Assembly (NCBI GenBank): GCA_011799875.1 | Contig: CM022301.1 | Span: 329,114,929 to 329,178,928 of the forward strand | Direction of reading: 5' to 3' | Source of the DNA: Thinopyrum elongatum | Taxonomy: Eukaryota > Streptophyta > Magnoliopsida > Poales > Poaceae | Length of the DNA: 64,000 bases | Made by a program: the position numbers and the translations under genes | Notes under the pieces: model-generated | Seen by the model: only the letters and a program-made list of their open reading frames with translations | The model's database searches: none | What the model was told of the DNA's origin: nothing | In this document: positions 11,894 through 22,960 of the stretch, in pieces | Layout of the letters: each line of letters begins with the position of its first letter | How positions within the stretch are numbered: the first letter of the stretch is position 1

Positions 11894-12687
11894 CCTCCTC
11901 CACCACTCCCTTCCCTCCCACTGCATGTGTTCCTCCCTTGCTAGTTGCCTCTGCCTCTAAAATCACCCCTTCACCCCAATCTTCTCTCCAATTTTAGCTA
12001 CCACCGCCCTCCATGACTGCCTCAACATAGGATTTTTTTGGTGGCAGCACAACCACACCATCGCCACCAAGCCCTAGCCTCGTTCGCCTCTCCATTTGTT
12101 TCCCTGATCCAACCCACAAGCCCTGAGAAGTTGTTGAATAAGAACCGGACCACGCAGACAAAAATGCCCAGATTCCACCAGGCCCAACCCATGATTTTGT
12201 AGAAAACCCCCTTCCCACCTACTGACATCATCAATGTCAGCCTCAACAGATCTAGGAAATACCAATCTCCCCAATCTTTGAAACCTACGGAATAACAACA
12301 GGGAGCACCTCGGTTACCATAAACTGGAGCTATATGCAATCACAATGACTTACCCTCCGCTTCACACCGCGCCACCAGAGCGATAGCCGCGGCAACCCGA
12401 TCCCGCTGATCCGAGCGCAACCGTGACGCTTCGAGCTTTAAGGATCCAACCCAGCCCCCAGTCTCCCACTTCGTAGGTCGTCGCCGACAGAGTCCCTCTG
12501 GATCTCCACGATGACGTGCAACCACCAACCTCCTTTCTCCTCACCTCTTCACATCCTCCCCACTTGTTGTCGGTCACAGCTATTTCAGAGTAGCTAACTA
12601 GAGAGCTTAATTAGTTAGGTAGCTAAATCTAGGACTAATAAGCTAGCTAGCTAGATGTAAAAATGTGCAACAATGTGTGTGAGAGAT
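11894..12687. other. Host sequence between elements 2 and 3, unidentified
   Basis: C/T-rich at the left, then about 400 bp of GC-rich sequence with overlapping short frames on the minus strand (12339-12022, 12577-12362) and a run of GCTAGCTAG near 12640. Element 3 was inserted at its right edge; the same host sequence resumes at 32969. I recognise no gene. It may be an internal part of the CACTA-like element whose subterminal repeats appear after 33060. Confidence 0.4.
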
Positions 12688-14267
12688 TAATACTTCTTGA
12701 GCTTGCGTTGATTTTTCCCTTGAAGAGGAAAGGGTGATGCAACAAAGTAGAGATAAGTATTTCCCTCAGTTAAGAACCAAGGTATCAATCCAGTAGGAGG
12801 CACAAGCAAGTCTTCAATATATGCACCTGCACAAACTAACAAACACTTGCACACAACGCGAAAAAGGGGTTGTCAATCCCTTCACGGTCACTTGCAAGAG
12901 TGAGATCTAATAGAGATAGATGTAAAAGATAAATAAAAGGCAAACTAAAGTAAATATAAATAAATTGCAGCAAGGTATTTTTGTGTTTTTGGTTTTATAG
13001 ATCTGAACATATATGATGGAAAATAGACCCGGGGGCCATAGGTTTCACTAGAGGCTTCTCTCTTCAAGATAGCATACGGTGGGTAAACAAATTACTGTTG
13101 AGCAATTGATAGAAAAGCGCATAATTATGACGATATCTAAGGAAATGATCATGAATATAGGCATCACGTCCATGACAAGTAGATCGAAATGATTCTGCAT
13201 CTACTACTATTACTCCACACATCGACCGACTCCTGCCTGCATCTAGAGTATTAAGTTCATAAGAACAGAGCAACACTTTAAGTAAGATGACATGATGTAG
13301 AGGGATAAACTCAAGCAATATGATATAAACCCCATCTTTTTATCCTTAATGGCAACAATACAATACGTGCCTCGCTACCCCTTCTGTCACTGGGTGAGGA
13401 CACCGCAAGATTGAACCCAAAACTAAGCACCTCTCCCATTGCAAGAAAAACCAATCTAGTTGGCCAAACCAAACCGATAGTTCGAAGAGAAATACAAAGA
13501 TATCTTAATCATGCATAAAAGAGTTCAGAGAAGACTCAAATAATATTCATAGATAATTTGATCATAAATCCACAATTCATCGGATCTCAACAAACGCACC
13601 GCAAAAGAAGATTACATCGAATAGATCTCCAAGAACATCGAGGAGAACATTGTATTGAAGATCACAGAGAGAGAAGAAGCCATCTAGCTACTAGCTATGG
13701 ACCCATAGGTCTGTGGTAAACTACTCACACATCATTGGAAGGGCAGCAAGGTTGATGTAGAGGCCCTCTGTGATCGAACCCCCCTCTGGCGGAGTGCCGG
13801 GAAAGGCCCCAAGATGGGATCTCACGAGAACAGAAGCTTGCGGCGGCGGAAAAAGTATTTTGGTGGACGCTTCTGATGTTTGGGGAATATTTGAGAATAT
13901 ATAGAGGTGGAATTAGGGTTAGGGGACTCCCGAGGGGCCCACCAGCCAGGGGGTGCCCCCCCTTGGGGCGCGCCCTGAGGGCTTGTGGCCTCCTCGGGAC
14001 TCCTCTGGCCCTCTCCCCAAGTCTTCTGGGTGTCTTCTGGTCCATGAAAAATCATCGTAAAGTTTTATTCCGTTTGGACTCATTTGATATTCCTTTTCTG
14101 TAAAAGTCAAAAACAAGGAAAAAACAGAAACTGGCACTGGGCTCCAGGTTAATAAGTTAGTCCCAAAAATAATATAAAATAGCATATTAATGCATATAAA
14201 ACATCCAAAACAGATAATATAATAGCATGAAACAATCAAAAATTATAGATACGTTGGAGACATATAA
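12688..14267 (-). repeat. 3' LTR of element 3
   Basis: About 1580 bp, aligning with 31422-32968 and with the solo LTR 9024-10572. The first bases (TAATACTTC on plus) differ from the TGCTACTTC of the other copies, so the terminal dinucleotide is mutated. Compared with the right copy it has several substitutions and small indels, so this element is older than element 4. Confidence 0.8.
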
Positions 14268-14282
14268 AGCATCCCCAAGCTT
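14268..14282 (-). other. Polypurine tract of element 3
   Basis: On the minus strand AAGCTTGGGGATGCT lies directly upstream of the 3' LTR. This is the expected place and purine bias for plus-strand priming. Confidence 0.65.
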
Positions 14283-15304
14283 AATTCATGCTTGTCCTCG
14301 AGTAGGTAAATGATAAAAACAGAATTTTTGATGTGGAATGCTACCTAACATATTTATCAATGCAATTTTCTTTATTGTGGCAAGAATATTCAGATCCATA
14401 AGCTTCAAAACAAAAGTTTAATATTGACATAAAAACAATAATACTTCAAGCATACTAATAAAGCAATCATGTCTTCTCAAAATATCATGGCCAAAGAAAG
14501 TTATCCCTACAAAATCATATAGTCTGGCTATGCTCCATCTTCATCACACAAAGTATTTCATCATGCACAACCCCGATGACAAGCCAAGCAATTGTTTCAT
14601 ACTTTTGGTGTTCTCAAACTTTTTCAACTTTCACGCAATACATGAGCGTGAGCCATGGATATAGCACTATAGGTGGAATAGAATATGGTAGTTGTGGAGA
14701 AGACAAAAAGAAGGAGAAAGTCTCACATCAACTAGGAAAATTAATGGGCTATGAAGATGCCCATCAATTGATATCGATGCAAGTGAGTAGGGATTGTCAT
14801 GCGACGGATGCACAAGAGCTATAAATGTATGAAAGCTCAAAAATAAACTAAGTGGGTGTGCATCCAACTTGCTTGCTCATGAAGACCTAGGGCAATTTGA
14901 GGAAGCCCATCATTGGAATATACAAGCCAAGTTCTATAATGAAAAATTCTCACTAGTATATGAAAGTGACAAAATAGGAGACTCTCTATCATGAAGATCA
15001 TGGTGTTACTTTGAAGCACAAGTGTGGAAAAAACATAGTAACATTGTCCCTTCTCTCATTTCTCTCTCTTTTTTTTGTTTGGGCTTCTTTGGCCTCTTTT
15101 TTTTATTTGGGCTTCTTTGGCCTCTTTTATTTTTTTTTATAAAATCCGGAGACTCATCCCAACTTGTGAGGGAATCATAGCTTCCATCATCCTTTCCTCA
15201 CATGGGACAATGTTCTAATAATGATGATCATCACACTTTTATTTACTTACAACTCAAGAATTACAATTCGATACTAGAATAAGATATGACTCTATATGAA
15301 TGCC
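14283..15304. other. Internal non-coding DNA of element 3, 3' part
   Basis: AT-rich, without a convincing reading frame. It includes a T-rich stretch (15060-15140) with a twice-repeated GGGCTTCTTTGGCCTC motif. It ends at TCCGG, the target site of element 4. Confidence 0.6.
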
Positions 15305-15309
15305 TCCGG

Positions 15310-15905
15310 TGTCGTGGTTCTAAGTCTGACAGTAGAATAGGGGGTAGGTATGAGGAGGCAAGATCCTAGCTACGATGAGGTTGTGCACGCAAGATTTACG
15401 AGTTCAGGCCCTTCTCGGAGGAAGTAACAGCCCTACGTCTCGGTGCCCGGAGGCTCGGTCGATAGGATTATGCGTGAAGTTACAGGGGGTGCAAACCCTT
15501 GTGCCAGTGGAGGGGGGTGGCTTATATAGAGTGCGCCAGGACCCCAGCCGTCCCACGTTACAAGGGGTTCAATGTCCATAAAGACAGGACGTTACTGATA
15601 ACGCCAGCAATAAAGGCAAATAAATGATCATTAAGACTACGGAGTGAACGCCTGACCATTGCCATCCTGAGTGACCTTAGATCTTATGTCTTCCGAGTGG
15701 TTTCTGATGTGGTCGAGTGAGTACACCCCGGACGAATGGAATTGGGTTATCCGAGTGAACTGTTGGTCGAGTGGGTTGCACCCTGTGGTGATTTCAGTCG
15801 GTAGATGATGCTATCCTTTGAATGTCCTTGGCTTTAGAGCAGTGTCCTCAGGGAAGGGTGTCTAGGTCAGGCCTATTACCCTACCCTAGGTACATGTCTT
15901 CGTCA
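15310..15905 (-). repeat. 3' LTR of element 4
   Basis: 596 bp, TGTCGTGG...TTCGTCA on plus. Carries a minus-strand TATATAAG box at about 15521-15529. Nearly identical to 27919-28517. Confidence 0.95.
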
Positions 15906-15920
15906 TTAGCCCCCGAATGG
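15906..15920 (-). other. Polypurine tract of element 4
   Basis: On the minus strand this reads CATTCGGGGGCTAA immediately before the LTR start TGACG. A very similar core (CGGGGGCTTAG) recurs in every unit of the tandem array 20752-21560. Confidence 0.6.
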
Positions 15921-16445
15921 ATCTGGGTCCGAGTGGAGAAGGGGTTGAAGATGGTTCCGACCCGGTTTATATGCTTCAGAGGCATTTTAACCGGGCCGGT
16001 GATCTTTGTAAAAACTTCAACTTCATTTTCAGTCGCCTGGGTCCATTCAGAGGTTGTCGAGTGAATTTTGCTGATAAGCTCTGAGTGTTGGTATGGTATA
16101 AAATCCTCAGCGCGATTGGTCACACTGCCGCTCCCGGATCTCACGGGATTTGAAATTTGGAGAAGCGCGCGGGACGGAGAGTACCGCAGTAAATGGAGCA
16201 GATTAGGTAGGGACGCCTCGATTCTCGTGCCACCTTTTTCGCCACGTATCCAGCGCGCGACTGTTGCGGGATTTGACTGGATTGCCTGGGCCCACGAGTC
16301 AGCCACTCGGGAGCAGACCCATATAAGGCGTCGGGGCCGATGAGTCTGGCACTGTGCTCCCCATCCCCTTCTTCTTCTCATGTTTCTCCACCACATTCGC
16401 CGCCACCTTCAACGCCGCCGCCCCGTCCAAGCGCAGCCTGCCGCG

Positions 16446-19400
16446 ATGGGGAAGGAGAAGACGGCGGCCCTGGAGCGTGCGAAGAAAGCGACGGCGGCAG
16501 CGAAGGGCAAGAAGACGAGTCGGGGGATCGTCGTCGAGATCCGGCCTGTCGCCCGGCTGGATCCAGGGCGACTGGATTCGATCCACGATTCAGCAAGAGG
16601 ATCTGGAGGATCTGGTCGAGGGGGGCTTGATCGCTCAATGATCCTGGAGGCTGCCAGGTGATGAGACTGAGCCGCACCCGCAGGAGGGTGAGTGCGTCCT
16701 CCTCGCGACCCACGTCGACCGTGGTTTCTCTCTGCCCCCTCATCCTTTTTTCCGAGGTTTTTTGAACTTTTTTGGAGCCCAACTTCATCACTTTTCCCCG
16801 AACACCATCACATACCTCGCTGCGTTTGTCTCCATGTGTGAGAATCTCCTAGGTTGTCGACCGCATTGGGGTCTCTTCAAACACATCTTTACTTGCCGCT
16901 CACAGTCTGTGAAAAAGGCTAATCCGAGTGATGAGAGGACGCACGTGATCCAGATGTGCGGAGGTCTAGGGATCCAGATGAGAGGTAAAAGCACTTTTCC
17001 ACCTATGACTCTTCCCGATTCGATCAGAGGGTGGCAGTTGACCTGGTTTTATTGTAAGGACAAACCAACTCCTGGTCAGTCGACTGGCCTTCCCCCCTTC
17101 ACCATGGGGCGAATTGAGAAGCCCTCTCCCTTGAAAGTGACTCCAGCGGAAAAGGTGGAGGTGACTATGTTGGTTGAACGAGTAATCCAACTTTTCCGCG
17201 ATGGTGTGACCGGCATGGATTTGCTAGAGGTGTTTCTCACTCGCCGCATCCAGCCGCTCCAGGCCCGCGATCATCCTATGTGGATGTACTCGGGTGCCGA
17301 TGATTCTGCTCGGATCCACCCGGAGGAAGTTGCTGAGGAGACGGTGGCGCAGTGGCTGCAGGGCATTACTGGAAACAAAGACAACCCCAGGGGGTCCAGG
17401 AGAATTCCGCCACTCGGCGCTGATAACGAACCAGACAAGGTCTGACCTTCGATGCCGAGTGACTTTTACTCTAATTTGTAAACTGTCTTTGGAACCGACT
17501 GATGCTTGTTCAATTCTTTGCTTTGCAGATATATACTGAGATGTACTCGATGCCCAACGGGGAGCAGATCCAGGAAGGAGAAGAGAGCGGAGGCGACAGC
17601 GGCGACTGGAACTCTGATGGCGAGAGTGATGAAGAGCACGAAAACTCGAGTAGTGGTGAGGAGGTCGATTCTCCACCTCGCGTGGAAAAGCGTTCCAAGC
17701 ATAAGCACGACCCAACAAGTATCCGGGGTAAGGTGGCAGCACCGACTGGACAGACTTCAAAGCGCACTCGGACATCTTCTCCGGTGCCGACTGAGAAGGC
17801 TCCGAAGCAGCTCAAGACCGCGCCGTCAAAGCCACGGAAGGCTTTGCCCAAGATCAAGGTTGACGTTCCCGTCGCCTCTGCGTAAGTGTTTCGTTTTCAC
17901 CCTTTGTTCCAAGAATCTTATATCAGTTGTCGACCCATTCACTTGCTTGACCGAGTGAACCTTGAGATTTGCAGCGCTGCTACCTCCGGGACTTCTGCTT
18001 ACAAAGATGATGGTGACGAGGAGATGGAGGACGCGGTCACATCCAAAGCGGGTATGACCCCTGTTATCTCGTCTTTTCTTTGCTAGCCGATTCTACAGTC
18101 GACTGAACTCTTGTGGTCAATTCTTTTGCAGCTCCGCAAAATGTTATTGAACTTCAAGACGATGATGAAGATGAGCCACAGAAGCTCATGGGTAGGAGGA
18201 GCAGGACCTCGGTCAAGAAGGTACCAGCTAGCAAGACGCCTCAGTCGACGCCGGCGACGGAACCAGCTATCCAGCAATCCGGGGACTTCAACCGTGCCTC
18301 CATTACTTTTGCGAATCCCTTGTCGAGTGGTCGTCCTTCATCATCGACTGTGCCGGCCCTTGCTTCATCTGTGCAACTTCATGCCTCAAGCTCTCAAGCT
18401 ACTGCAACTGATACACCGACTCCACTTTTCACCGCCCATCACGTCCCAGAAGACCAAGTGAGTGCTGCCAAGGAAGCTATACGCCAGGCAGGCATTATGA
18501 TGGAGCATATGAAAGTGGTGCGCGAGACCAGTCAAGCTGCCTATGATGCCAGCTCAGCACTTCAGGCCAATGTCCAGGTTAGCTTACTTCTGACTGAACG
18601 CCATCTTGACGCTTGTTTTGTTAGGATATGATATTTAGAAACTGCTGCTTTATCCGCAAGACGTCCGTGGATGAGCGTTTTGGAACCTTAATTGTACACC
18701 CATTGTCAGTCTGTACACCCACTGGGTGTTTTAATTTCTGTTGAGTAGTTTTTTCACTTGAGTCGACTAGGTTGTGTTGATTGAATCTCTGAACCAGTGG
18801 GGGCATGCTAAGTGCACCCACTGGGTGTAGTCCCCAAGACCGCCGTCGAATGTTTGATTCGGTGGGGGTCTTTGAACAGAGCTTTTCCACTCGGTCTGGG
18901 CAGATCATGCCGAGTGGAACCTTTACCAGTGGGGGCACACTGAGTGCACCCACTGGGTGTAGTCCCCGAGACCGTAGTCGAATGTTTGATTCGGTGGGGG
19001 TCTTTGAACAGAGCTTTTCCACTCGGTCTGGGCAGATCATGCCGAGTGGAACCTTTACCAATGGGGGCACGCTGAGTGCACCCACTGGGTGTAGTCCCCG
19101 AGACCGTAGTCGACTGCGGGCAGTCGGCTATGGTCTGAGTTTTTTTTTTGACTGGACGGACCAAGTCGATTGAAAAAGTCGGACCAGTGGGGGCACGCTG
19201 AGTGCACCCACCGGGTGTAGTCCCCGAGACTATTGTCGAATGTTTGGTTCGGCAGTAGTCTTAGAACTATTTGAACTTACTACTTTATTGCTCGAAAGCA
19301 ACCAATCTTTGTGTCTGCCGACTGACTATCTTCTGAACACAGAAATCTTGTGATCTTGGAGCCCGGTTCGCTGACCTGGAGCAGAAGCAAATCCAGCTCA

Positions 19401-20382
19401 ATCTTGACCTGGAGTTGGCTCAAAATAACTTGCAGAAAACCAAGGATGACGCTGCTGGTAAGGAAAGCTTGTCGACTGGTTCTTTTGCCATCTTTTCTCC
19501 TCCTTTTTCTGATTCAAATGTTATTCTTTCTAGAAATAATGAGACAGGCTTTGGAGAAGAAGGACCTTGACCTTGCGGCTGCGAAGAAAACCGCCGAAGA
19601 CAAAACGGCACTTGCCGACCAAAAGATGGCCTCAGTCGGAAAGTTGGAGGAAGAGAATACCAAGCTGAAGCCAGCTCTTGATGAAGCTAACAAAGAGGTG
19701 ACTCGTCTGAAGAAGGACAAACGGACCCTGACCGACAAAGTGGAAGACATCACCCGCAGGAGGGACGAGCTGGAGAACTATCTAGGAGGACTCGCCAAAA
19801 AATTATTCCTCATGCTTGAAGGTACTTTTCTCTGTCCGATTGGTTTACTTTCATTGACTCATCATACTGCTGTCGACTCATTATTTCTCTGCGAGTGCAG
19901 AATTCTGCCAAGACTTCGAGGAAGAGACTGGGCGAGTCGAGACGAACTTGGACCCCATCAACTCCCCTGTCAAAGATGAAGCTGCCATGAACGTGCTCCG
20001 ACTGGAGTCTCGCCTTGCCAGTGCCATGGATTACCTTGCTCGACTCAAGGTTGCGGTGTCGCGGATCGACACAGCGCTCTGGCCAAGGGAAACGCTCCAA
20101 AATGATCTCGAGTCTCTGATGACTCGACTCAACGAGATTCCTGGTCGAGTGCAGGAGTGGAAGAAGTCCTCTGCTCGATGCGGTGCTGATGTAGCTCTGT
20201 CCCTGGTTCGTGTCCACTGCAAGGAAGCCAAAGAAGAGAAGCTAGCAGCAATCAAGGTCGCCAACACCAAGAAACTTGACTTCCAGTCTTTCATGGAGAC
20301 CTTCATTGCTGCTGCTACTCGAACTGCAGATGGAATCGACCTGGACGAGTTTGTCGAGCCTGCCAACCCCCCTGCGGAGTGA
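16446..20382 (+). pseudogene. Antisense gene of element 4 (Transposase_28-type, 'putative gypsy type transposon' protein), decayed
   Basis: A spliced gene on the strand opposite to gag-pol. Its ATG is probably 16446 and it ends at TGA 20380-20382. Visible coding pieces are 16446-16670, about 16670-17443, about 17530-17881, 17975-18050, 18132-18577, 19343-19457, 19535-19820 and 19900-20382, with GT/AG borders at several junctions. The second piece holds the family core (N-F-F-G-A-Q-L-H-H-F-S-P-N-T followed by C-R-P-H-W-G-L-F-K), which I recognise as the Pfam Transposase_28 type. Later pieces are acidic or Ser-rich, then a coiled coil (19555-19800), then a helical C-terminus. An in-frame TGA near 16639 and a frame change in the first exon break it. 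Its function in grass Gypsy elements is unknown; despite the Pfam name there is no demonstrated transposase activity. Confidence 0.75.
18793..19250. repeat. Tandem repeat, about 132-bp unit, 3-4 copies, in an intron of the antisense gene
   Basis: Units begin with ACCAGTGGGGGCA at 18793, 18925, 19057 (one mismatch) and 19183, the last spacing shortened to 126 bp. Each contains the CCCACTGGGTGTAGTCCCC block, itself partly complementary to the unit start, so the transcript could fold. Confidence 0.8.
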
Positions 20383-20386
20383 ACGA

Positions 20387-20592
20387 AACTTTTATGATCC
20401 GATTCAATTTGCCTCGGTATGCCGAGTGATTTTGTAACCGTAAAACTCCTTCGGGCCTGATGCCCGAGTACTTTAAACTCCTTCGTCCGAACTTTTATGA
20501 TCCGATTCAATTTGCCTCGGTATGCCGAGTGATTTTGTAACCGTAAAACTCCTTTGGGCCTGATGCCCGAGTACTTTAAACTCCTTCGTCCA
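20387..20592. repeat. Direct repeat, two copies of about 103 bp
   Basis: The block starting AACTTTTATGATCCG at 20387 recurs at 20490, nearly identical, directly after the stop of the antisense gene. It may form a duplicated 3' UTR segment. Confidence 0.8.
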
Positions 20593-20751
20593 AACTTAGT
20601 TTGCCCTTAAATATGCTTGTTTTTATTTCCGAGTGGAACTTGTATCTTCACTCGGAACAGACTTTTGTTCTTGTGATGCAGTTCTGAGGAGAGGATCGCG
20701 GACGACCTGCACCTCGTCGTCCTTGCAGATCAGGATGGAGCGTGTTTTACA

Positions 20752-21560
20752 CTTAGGCGAGTACAGGACTGCAGCTAAGCCCCCGAGTGAGAGGGTTGCT
20801 CGTCACTTGGTAGGATTTTTTAAACTTAGGCGGGTACAGGACCGCAGCTAAGCCCCCGAGTGAGAGGGTTGCTCTTCACTCGGTAGGATTTTACAAACTT
20901 AGGCGAGTGCAGGACTACAGCCAAGCCTCCGAGTGAGAGGGTTGCTCATCACTCGGTAGGATTTTACAAACTTAGGCGAGTATAGGACTGCAGCTAAGCC
21001 CCCGAGTGAGAGGGTTGTCATCACTCGTAGGATTTTACAAACTAGGCGAGTACAGGACTGCAGCTAAGCCCCCGATGGAGAGGGTTGCTCATCACTCGGT
21101 AGGATTTTACAAACTTAGGCGAGTACAGGACTGCAGCTAAGCCCCCGAGTGAGAGGGTTACTCTCACTCGGTAGGATTTTACAAACTTACAGTACAGACT
21201 GCAGCTAAGCCCCCGATGAGAGGGTTGCTCATCACTCGGTAGATTTTTTCAAACTTAGGTGAGTACAGGACTGCAGCTAAGCCCCCGAGTGAGAGGGTTG
21301 CTCATCACTCGGTAGGATTTTACAAACTTAGGCGAGTACAGGACTGCAGCTAAGCCCCCGAGTGAGAGGGTTGCTCATCACTCGGTAGGATTTTACAAAC
21401 TTAGGCGAGTACAGGATTGCAGCTAAGCCTCCGAGTGAGAGGGTTGCTCATCACTCGGTAGGATTTTACAAACTTAGGCGAGTACAGGACTGCAGCTAAG
21501 CCCCCGAGTGAGAGAGTTGCTCATCACTCGGTAGGATTTTTTGAACTTAGGCGAATCGGA
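20752..21560. repeat. Tandem array, about 73-bp unit, about 11 copies
   Basis: Units start with CTTAGGCGAGTACAGGACTG at about 20752, 20824, 20898, 20971, 21043, 21115, 21187, 21256, 21327, 21399 and 21472, with a partial copy at 21546. Some units have 1-3 base deletions. Each contains TAAGCCCCCGAGTGA, which on the minus strand resembles the polypurine tract beside the 3' LTR. The array lies between the end of integrase and the antisense gene. Confidence 0.9.
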
Positions 21561-21714
21561 TTCGCGGCTAAGCCACCCACTGGGGGATTTTGGACACATG
21601 TATTAGTAACAACAATCATTTAGGAGACTGTAAAACCATGTCTTTGATAAATGAACTGAAAGGTACTCTTTATTACATCTCATCAGTCTGAACACTTAAG
21701 TATAAAAACGGTGG

Positions 21715-22960
21715 AGTAGCTCCGCATTCCAAGCGCGTGGCTCGTCTTTATTATGCTCCACATTGTAGAGGTGATACGCTCCGTTGTGGAGCACCTTGGT
21801 GACGATGAAGGGACCTTCCCAAGCGGGGGCAAGTTTGTGAGGCCGTTGCTCGACCCTTCACATTTCTGGCATATAATCGACGAAGGTCTTGTTGATAAAT
21901 GGTCGATCGGATCAAGGCCATCTCTCTTTCTTCTTCTAGAAGATCAATAGCATCTTCTCGAGCTCGTTCTACTTCGGCTTCTGAGAAAAGTTCTACTCGG
22001 GGTGCATTGTGAAGCAAGTCACTCGGCAGCACAGCCTCAGCCCCATAGACCATGAAGAAGGGGGTTCGACCAGTCGACCGATTTGGTGTTGTTCTTAATC
22101 CCCAAAGGACTGACGGTAGCTCATCTACCCTAGCGCCGGCCGCATGCTTGAGGTCGCGCATCAATCGAGGTTTCAGCCCTTTGAGAATCAAACCATTCGC
22201 TCTTTCTGCTTGTCCATTCGACTGAGGGTGGGCGACTGAAGCATAGTCGACCCGAGTACCTTGGGACGCACAGAAAGCTCGGAACTCATCAGAATCAAAG
22301 TTCGACCCATTATCCGTGATGATGCTGTGTGGGACTCCGTACCTAAATGTTAACCCTCTGATGAAGCTGACGGCAGTACTTGCATCCAGGTTTTTGATAG
22401 GTTTAGCTTCGATCCATTTGGTGAACTTGTCGACTGCTACAAGCACATGGGTGAAGCCACTCCTGCCAGTCTTCAGAGGTCCTACCATATCTAAACCCCA
22501 AACAGCGAATGGCCAGACGAGTGGAATGGTCTTCAAGGCTGAAGCAGGTTTGTGGGACATGTTGGAGTAGAACTGACAGCCCTCACATTTGTCAATTATT
22601 CCCTTTGCCATCTCATTTGCCCGCGGCCAATAAAACCCTGCTCGATATGCTTTGGCCACGATGGCCCGAGAAGACGCATGGTGACCACAGGTCCCCGAGT
22701 GAATATCATCGAGGATCATTCGGCCTTCTTCCGGAGTGATGCATTTCTGAACGACCCCAGTGACACTTTCTCTATAGAGTTGCCCCCCCATTACTATGAA
22801 GGTTTTGGATCGACGGACAATCTGGCGAGCCTCTTCTTCATCCTTTGGAAGCTCTTTCCTGAGAATATATGCGATATACGGCACTATCCAATCAGGAATA
22901 ACGATCAAAACTTCCATGATCAAGTCGACCACAGCTGGGATTTCAACTTCAGTCGGATCA
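21715..22960 (-). pseudogene. Integrase of element 4
   Basis: Minus frame 22932-21751 encodes the Gypsy integrase. It starts with an H2C2 zinc-binding region (C-G-H-H-A...C-E-G-C), continues with the catalytic core (D in W-G-L-D-M-V-G-P, D in T-D-N-G-S-N-F, E in N-G-Q-A-E-R-A-N), then the G-L-R-T-T-P-N block. The frame changes near 21830, and the expected C-terminal segment (L-A-P-A-W-E-G-P-F) continues in another frame to about 21715. Its start overlaps the end of the RNase H frame, where a one-base shift separates them (22930-22980). Integrase would insert the cDNA; this copy is broken. Confidence 0.88.

Noticed and set aside
12022..12577. Minus frames of 60-105 codons between elements 2 and 3
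   Set aside because: No domain, overlapping alternative frames and no splice-consistent structure; left as unidentified sequence.
20752..21560. Regularly spaced repeats that could suggest a CRISPR array
   Set aside because: Repeats are contiguous 73-bp tandem units without unique spacers, inside a plant retrotransposon.
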